From Anthoceros angustus (Eukaryota > Streptophyta > Anthocerotopsida > Anthocerotales > Anthocerotaceae), in NCBI GenBank assembly GCA_010909165.1, contig MU008163.1, forward strand, positions 1,178,001 to 1,242,000: a stretch of DNA of 64,000 nt, read 5' to 3'. Below are positions 57,201 to 64,000 of this stretch, one piece after another; the stretch's first letter is position 1, and each line of letters begins with the position of its first letter. Below the pieces are notes generated by a model. That model had not been told where the DNA came from, searched no databases, and saw nothing but the letters and a program-made list of their open reading frames with translations. The translations under genes and the position numbers were made by a program.

Positions 57201-58294
57201 GCGCAACCCTATGTGCAGGCTGCAGTACAGAGTTGTTGTCCCGGGCTGGAAGATATCCAAATCTTTCTTCATTTGTGGGAATCGCTCAAGCCTCACCGCT
57301 AGTACTGTTCCTCACATGCATGGCTTTAGCACCACATGATGGAGAGCCAAGGCCACTCATCGCTGCCACAATCCATCATGCCCCTCCATTGTGAAAATAC
57401 AGGAAAAGGATGGGCGGTGGAGTAGATACCTACATACCTTGTTGTATTGCCGACACCGACAAGTGAAGAAGAATTGTCTCCTCCACCCAGTAGGAACCCA
57501 GATGACTTGTATCTTCACTGTTCCGTTGCAACTTGCTACATCCAGTTGTCACCTGGAAGGCAGGAGGGTTGGCGGCCATCTCCGTTCCCCGCCCTCGGTG
57601 GAGAGCGGAGGGCATGTCCCTAGTGCAGCAGGTGAGAGTAGAAGCGTTGGGCGTGACAGGCAAACCTCTCCAACTGTTTTAGTGAAAGCGGCCACACTGA
57701 CCAATCATGGGCGTTGCCCATGAACCGCATTTGGCTCCTTCCCACTGCAGTGTGACCCTTTGGGAGCGTCATGTATCCGTTGCCCAACAGCCAACTGCTC
57801 TCCACACACTCATGTGATCCCAGAAGACGTTGCTTCCAGTACAGTACAAGGACCTTCATCCCCTTCTGACGTACCTGTCCACACTCACATGTCGCAGACG
57901 CGGGGATGCAGGTCCCCAGTGCCTTATGGTACACACACCTGCAAGATATTACTCGCGGCACTTCTGAACTTAGTACAAGGCTACGTAATCCCGTCAGACT
58001 CCTACCAACTTCATGCGTCACGACAGACGGACAACGTAGACCAGGCACTGGCTGGACTGCCAGAAATAGTAAAACGGGATAACTTGCGCCAAGCTTATTG
58101 CGATAGTTACAGGGGGAATTTTGCATCTTACGCACCACATATACACCATCTACCTACCATACTCCTGAAATGAATTCCCTACTTTACCCGTCTCTCCACG
58201 TGAACCTTCATCAGCAACCAGATTCAAAAGGAGAGTTGATATGGGCAGACCGGATATAGTAGTAATACCCCTATTAACCTTTGATTGTTGCTAC
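54285..58294. other. Long intergenic region without recognised gene
   Basis: Open frames here are short and carry no domain I know. Around 54,860-55,100 there are loose repeats of CAAGAAGTCCTTGCC and of GCAACGAGAATGAAAAC. The part near 58,180-58,294 is probably the 3' untranslated region of the minus-strand kinase gene. Confidence 0.5.
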
Positions 58295-60704
58295 CTATCC
58301 GTCCTGTTTTCTCCACTTTCTCATGAAGCCGATGGCACTTGGACTGTCGATTGAAGTATCACTGTCGTCCTGCTCTGCGGCCTTGGCTGCCTCCTTGGAT
58401 AGCCGCTGCAGAATTTTCTCCTGGCTTTGAGTGTTCTCTCGTTTTGCCCTGTTCACATCTCGGTTAACTCTTCTATCCTGTGGCACCAGCGAGATTTAAG
58501 TTGAGAAGATAGATCTCAAGGATAACTTAAATGCACTTGGGTACACAGGTCAGAGGGACAACACAGACTTTGAAGCATGCCGACACAAGTAATGCCAACA
58601 TTCACAACAAGAGGCACCTATCTTACATCACGAAAAGGAAACTCCTCTGCTTCTAGCATGTGCACAACATGCCCCATCTTTGGCCTCTTCGTGGCATCAG
58701 GATCAACACAGCGCAGAGCTACTAGCAATGCTCGCTTCAAAGCACGAGATGAAGGCTTCACAGGCATTTTAGGATCCGCTACGTCCTCTGACCGTCTGGT
58801 TCCCACCATCAACTTCAACCAGTCCACCAAGTTCACCTGGGTACCAAACGGCCCAGATGAGTGTCTTGCAAGTCGAGGGCCACAATGTCAAACAAGGGAA
58901 GGCAGAGATATAATTCCAGATGTGGTTACCTCTCCAGAAGCTCGTCCATAGTCCACAGGATCTCTACCAGTTATAACCTCCATCAGGAGGACTCCAAAGC
59001 TGTATACATCACTTCTCTCGTTGAGCAAACCGGTATTGGCATACTCAGGAGCCACGTACCTGCATGGCATAAACAATTGACGATCAGCTTCACTAAGTAT
59101 GCACCAGAGTAAAAAGTACAGACACTCGGACATCATACATACCCAAAGGTTCCCATCACCCGAGTGGTCACATGACTCTTCCCAGAGCCTAGAAGTTTTG
59201 CTAGCCCAAAATCAGAAACTTTGGCGTTCCATTCGTTGTCAACCAGTATGTTGCTGGACTTGATATCCCGGTGAACAACCTTGGGCTCCAATGCCTCATG
59301 TAGATAAGTCAACCTGCAGAAGGTACCATCTTGGAATGAATTGGCGGTTTTTCATAGCTAATACCACAAGACCAGGCACTGACCAATACAGATGCACCCA
59401 CCCTTTTGCAGTTCCCAACACAATCTTCATGCGAGACTCCCAGCTAAGGGGATTTGTCAGTGACATAGAACCATGAAGCCACTGTTCCAGATTGCCATTG
59501 TCCACGTACTCATACACAAGCATCCTGAGAAGGGGTGAGTACCATCGTGTCAGGAAATGAAAACAAATGAGTGATGAATCTGACCTGTTTCACTCATTCC
59601 AGCAAACATTTGTGTCATGAAGAAATAAAGATTCCACAGACTCATACCTTTGAACTCCTTCTACACAATAGCCAAGCAATCGCACCAAGTTCTTGTGTCG
59701 AACTCGGCCTATGGCCTCGACCTCTACACGAAACTCCTTTTCCGCCTGTCCCCTGAAGCAGACAAGCAAAACAGCGAAGGGTCAAATGCACTAGCCATAC
59801 CCTATCAGGAGACGAGAAATTGACTCTGGCTGTTCCCTTAGCAAGAGAAGTAGGGCGTGCAAAATCCATGAGTCAATCAGATCAAACCATCTTACTTGTT
59901 GTTCAATAGATTCTTCACAGCTACAAGAGTCCCGTCCTGCAAGTGGCCCTTGAAGACAATGCCATATCCACCTTCGCCAAGAACATTCACTTCTGAGAAC
60001 GCATCAGTAGCAAGTTCTAGCTCACCATATGAGTACCAGCTTCCCCAACCCAGATGAGATGCATCGGCAGGTGAGCCTATAGACAATGTTTCAACACTTT
60101 GAAAGGAGGATTTGCCCGTATCAGGAGCCAATAAACCATGACGATCTCCATCATGAGAACCAGCACTTGGCACCCTGGACGATGCTGCTGTGCTACGAAT
60201 TTCTGCCTCTGATTGGATGTCTTGTGCCCCACTCTCGGATATCCCACTTTCAGATGCATCCCGCTGTATGAGGAACACTTTCTCGGTGGTGACGTCTGGA
60301 AACTTTCTCTGGACATTTCCTTTACTGGGTTCCATTTGATCTTTGTGAACCACAATTTTGGCTTCTCCTGCCCCGACATGAACCACCACCTTCTCTGTGG
60401 AATCCTTCTCCCCTGAAGTCTCATTGATCGGCAATAAAACGCCATCAGGAGGCGGCAAGTAAGTGTTCCCTACTCTGTCAATTTTGACTTCCTTGATCTC
60501 CTTAGAGTCATTTGGTATCATAAGGGAAGGCAACTTCTCATGGGTTCTCCTTGCCTTTTTCCGACAAGTCAGCCAGATTGCTAGGACACACAGCATCACC
60601 ACGATGAGAGCACCAACACCAATGCCAATAAGGACCCATAATTTAAGACCAAACACAGAGGTCTTCTGGGAGAGATCCTTGTTCAGTTTGCTCTTGGAGA
60701 CCAT
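58295..60704 (-). CDS. Receptor-like Ser/Thr kinase, At3g17420 type
   Basis: Seven exons join in frame to 576 residues: 60,704-59,896, 59,752-59,648, 59,524-59,402, 59,313-59,143, 59,059-58,930, 58,836-58,627 and 58,477-58,295. A short N-terminus ([13 protein letters not shown]) leads into one membrane span (about 22-46), then a variable cytoplasmic stretch of about 170 residues. The kinase domain has the GEGGYG loop at 243-248, ATP-binding Lys264, HRDIKSSN with catalytic Asp362 and DFG at 380-382. APEYANTG and the DPVDYGR segment follow. This matches plant kinases with almost no extracellular domain, such as Arabidopsis At3g17420 and At1g56720. They phosphorylate Ser/Thr at the cell membrane; the ligand is unknown. 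All key residues are present, so it is probably active. The start fits the family N-terminus. Confidence 0.95.
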
Positions 60705-63669
60705 CCTGACAGCTCACCATACACCTGGACGCAGCTCGCCTCCGGCTTTTTCAAAAGAATTTTCGGAAACGCATATTCATCAGGTAGAATCTGATTAGTT
60801 GTGCCCCAGGGAATGGAGACTCGTTTGTCGCTCCTGACATCGGGGCGCCACCTTGTCGTCGGCTTCTCGTCTCATGCCATCTGCACGAGCACGCTCCCCC
60901 TGACTGCCAATCTCACGAAAGAGTCAAGAGGCGACAGCACGTCGCCATGTCTGTAAGCGCCGGCGCGAATACCCGAGGCTCTCAATGCGCCCACCCTAGA
61001 GGCCTCTTCTTGAAGCAAGCTTACAGTCTTGACGACCTGCTTTCCCGGGTTCACCCTGCCAGGAGTAGGACGGAGCCAGCTCAGTGAAGAGCGCGCAGCT
61101 ATCAATTCACCATTCTTTAGAAAGCGGTAGCGGAATCTGACCTTCCTGATCCGAATGATGTCCAAACACCAACGTGAGCTTCCTGGAGCCGGAGTTGCGC
61201 AGCCTGCATTGCAAAACTCCATTGAGGCGGGAGAAGTCCAGCAAAATCCAAGGAAAGAAAGGAAGACTCCACTAAACCCGAAGGAAAGAACTAAGAAGCT
61301 AAGCGACCAAATGCAGATTCGGGGAAAGATTTTCCTCCGCCTCCGCCACCAGTCCAGTTAGAAGAATACGAGGACGACGGGAGACCGATCGGCCACACCC
61401 ACGCACCTCCCCCACCCTGGTTAAACACTTTTTCAGGCCCCGGGCGTCCTCTAAAGACCGAATCTGCTCTCACGGCAGGGCCAGGGAAAAGGCAAGATAG
61501 ACCACAGAGAGGCAACTCCCGATGGTTCCGCACACAAGATAGTACGCCAGAAAGAATGGATGAAGTTGCAAATTTGGAGCAGCCAGACGCAGGATGCTTC
61601 CCGAACCACTGTCACCGGTGCTTCGAGAGCGCCATACACAGAGCGGGAAAGACACTGCAGAGCACAGAATTCCTCTCCCAAGCTCTGACACAGACTTCGT
61701 ACCATCCAAAATTTGTGCGACCCAGGAGCACAGTGACACGAGAGGCTGGGAGAGGAGACGCACATTTGCTCCCTCCCCCGTACACTGCTACATAGTACCA
61801 AAAACCTAGACCCTGGGAGCGACAACAGGCCTTCCCATTGCGGCGTGCAGGAGCACGAATTGTCCCGCTTCCCCAGGGATGGAAGCAGAGCAGGAAGAGG
61901 CAGCCCGACACAACACCGAGAAATGCAACGCACAGTCAGGGAAGAAAGCGCCTGACCTGTCTGCCGCAGCAGGAAGCGATTTACTCTTCTTCCTCCTCCG
62001 CCTCGAGCTCCACATCCACCCTCCTGCTCCTCCAAAATGCCCCGATCCCGCCAGGAAGCCGCGAATGCGAGCGCTTGCAACCCGTGAAGCCGCAAAAGCG
62101 AGCGACCGACGGTCGGGGAATCAGCGTTTCCGCGCAACGCAGGCTGGCGGCAGGGGCAGCAGCAGCGCCATCGCTGCTGGAGCTGGCGGAGGGAGAAAGA
62201 ACAGAAGGGACAGACCGACAGCAGAGACGCCAGGTTCGGGCCGAGCCGGAGCCGGAAGCGGACGCCTGACGGGCAGTCGGTATCGACCGCCCGTCGCCTC
62301 CCACCGTATGGTATCGTAATATTACTACACATACGCTGTGATTACGCACGCAGCCAAGCCGCCCGCCCGCCTTGTCGGCCGGGATTAGCTAAGCACGCCC
62401 ATTATTCGGAATTTCAAATCGGCGAATATGCCATGCCCATGGCTGCCCATCATTTCTGCAAGGTACCGGCTAAACGGCTAAACTTACCGCGTCCGGCGTC
62501 ACAAGTAACGGGACACCATAAAATTAAGCGTATTCGGACAGCCCGCGGCCTCAACGGTCCGTTACCGTCCCAGGGGCGTTTCCGGAAACCAATCACCCGG
62601 CGCCGCGTGATTGACAAACGGCCGGCGGGGAGCCGTGTTGAGGTTGGTTCCCGGCCGGGGCAGGATCGAATCGCGAATCAAACGCGCAGTCGTTCAGCTT
62701 ATCTTAGTGGGCGCTTCGTTATCTCCTCCGTTGTCGCCTGTCGGTGACATTTGGGTGCATGCGCATGCAATATTTTTGCAAAAACTTGCCACTCTGCCAG
62801 ATCTGTGTCGGATGCGGGTCCCGGAGTGGGCAAAAAAGCTGTAAACAAATACCGGATTCCACAACGCGATGCCTGTGCTGGGAGGAGAGAATCTGAAAAG
62901 GATCGGAAAAGGTTCGGGAAAGAAGCGTGGAGGAGGATGGGGTTGTGGCTGCAGATTCCGGAACCCAATGGGCTGGTGGCGAGGGATCCAATGTCTGGGT
63001 AGGCGTTGAGGATGCCCGTTGGGATAGAAACGCGGAAGAAACGTTGACGACATGACCCACCACAGCGGTTTGGCTTGCAAATCGGCGTGACCCGGATCCG
63101 ATGACGGTGCACCGGACGGTAATGCGACGTCACACCTATCCGGCAGTTACCTGGTCGCGATCTTACCTGCCCGACTTGTTCTTGTTACTAATCACCTGTA
63201 TGCGCGCCGCAAGGCGTTCCTTCAGATCTTGGGGATTTGGTAAGATAATTCGCTCAATATCTTCTGATCTTAGCCAGCTAATTCGTCCACGATCTCTCAC
63301 AATCTTGTGAAGTGAAGTGATCGAAGGCGGTTGAATGAATTAATAATAATCATGCTGAGAGGATTTCGCATGGCACAGCCGAAGATACTGTATCGAGATT
63401 AGGTTCAATTTTGCCTGTTGCGTTGATGGAACGCAACCTTGGAGCTTCAGTCGTTTTGCTGCTGAGGAAGAAGGGGATCATGGCCGCAGTAGGTGCAGCA
63501 GTCGTGGATGAAGATGCCAGTTGCTTCGAGCGCTCTCAGATGACCTCTCGTCGCTACTGTCAAGTGCGTGTGGCCTTGGCTAGGGTTTTTCCGAGCTGCT
63601 TGTAATTGTGGTGTTGGGAATTCTGGCGGGGTCTAACGACTGCACTAGCTGGGCTGGATGTCGTGTCAG
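60705..63669. other. Region upstream of kinase and RPB4-like genes
   Basis: The two flanking genes are divergent, so both promoters should lie here. A 293-codon minus-strand open frame at 61,451-62,332 is Cys/Ser/Arg-rich and without a domain. I regard it as chance in GC-rich leader sequence. A plus-strand open frame at 63,411-63,605 could hold the N-terminus of the RPB4-like gene, but I see no matching motif. Confidence 0.4.
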
Positions 63670-63906
63670 GGTCTGTGAGAAGTCTTTGGAACACGGCAAG
63701 CCCTTCAGCCGGTACCAGAAGCCAGACGCTGTGAAGCAAGGTGAGGAACCAGCTCAGTGAATTCGAGGTAGGAGCCAGAACTGGGGCATCGTGGTGTCAT
63801 ACCCTGTTTAGTAAGGCTTGCTGTTATCAACACTTCAGGTTGGCGGATTGGGAGCCTGTGTCCTGAAACACTGGAGGAGGCCGAAGCGTTAGTTCCGTTT
63901 ATGGAG
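63670..63906 (+). CDS. RPB4/NRPB4-like RNA polymerase subunit, partial
   Basis: Two internal exons are recognised. The first (63,670-63,740) reads VCEKSLEHGKPFSRYQKPD and ends CAAG before GTGAGG. The second (63,839-63,906) reads LCPETLEEAEALVPFME and stops at GTAAGT. From memory these match the plant RPB4 segments FEKSLQYVKRFSRYKNPDAV and LCPETVEEAVAMVPS. The subunit pairs with RPB7 in the polymerase stalk. Between the exons, 63,741-63,768 reads VRNQLSEFE in another frame, the segment expected next in RPB4, so the first exon probably extends to 63,768 with a one-base discrepancy. The gene continues beyond the window and its start is not identified. Confidence 0.6.
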
Positions 63907-64000
63907 GTAAGTTTGCCATCCTCCGCGACCGATGGATTGTGCTTGCCATGTTGTAGACCTTCAAGCTGTAATGTGTGATATTTTGTTCAGAAAAAGGGAC

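Noticed and set aside
61451-62332. 293-codon minus-strand open frame as a gene
   Set aside because: Cys/Ser/Arg-rich, GC-driven, no domain; it sits in the likely leader or promoter of the kinase gene and overlaps open frames on the other strand.

Overview
The window is nuclear DNA from a streptophyte (a land plant or a close algal relative). The evidence is spliceosomal genes with plant-specific architectures: a type IIB autoinhibited Ca2+-ATPase with a calmodulin-binding N-terminus, a plant receptor-like kinase, an NST1-like membrane protein ending in a U-box, a protein with a plastid transit peptide, and an RNA polymerase subunit 4-like fragment. Plant-type Ty3/gypsy and pogo-like transposons surround them. 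Introns of the ATPase are uniformly short (77-183 bases). I did not try to name the species.

Layout. 1-1,370: decayed cysteine-rich transposon-type gene. 1,560-2,605: GGATGT-type minisatellite. 3,069-24,760: one very large, decayed Ty3/gypsy LTR retrotransposon with LTRs of about 4.8 kb (3' copy) and 8.6 kb (5' copy, inflated by internal duplications), a tRNA-Asp-type primer binding site, gag-like sequence, protease, reverse transcriptase, RNase H and integrase remnants, and a polypurine tract. 24,453-27,262: tandem duplication of the 3' LTR end plus its flank. 28,264-29,264: small hypothetical minus-strand gene. 30,091-30,702: 0.3 kb direct repeat. 31,942-35,337: NST1-like/U-box gene. 35,338-40,022: no gene recognised. 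40,023-41,305: headless duplicate of the promoter and first two exons of the Ca2+-ATPase. 42,395-49,179: intact 32-exon Ca2+-ATPase gene. 49,532-50,528: convergent two-exon gene for a putative plastid protein. 51,003-53,757: AT-rich tandem duplication with a decayed pogo-like element. 54,035-54,284: 90-base tandem repeat. 54,285-58,294: no gene recognised. 58,295-60,704: seven-exon receptor-like kinase on the minus strand. 63,670-63,906: exons of an RPB4/NRPB4-like gene that runs off the window.

The recognised genes look like single-copy housekeeping or signalling genes and do not form one pathway. The ATPase exports Ca2+ under calmodulin control, the kinase is a membrane receptor-type Ser/Thr kinase, and the U-box protein is a possible membrane E3 ligase. 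The most unusual feature of the window is structural. Adjacent direct duplications of 0.1-1.7 kb recur across it, and many paired copies differ mainly by short deletions. This is either strong local tandem duplication biology or an assembly artefact. All exon boundaries were placed by eye using GT/AG sites, reading-frame continuity and remembered family sequences.
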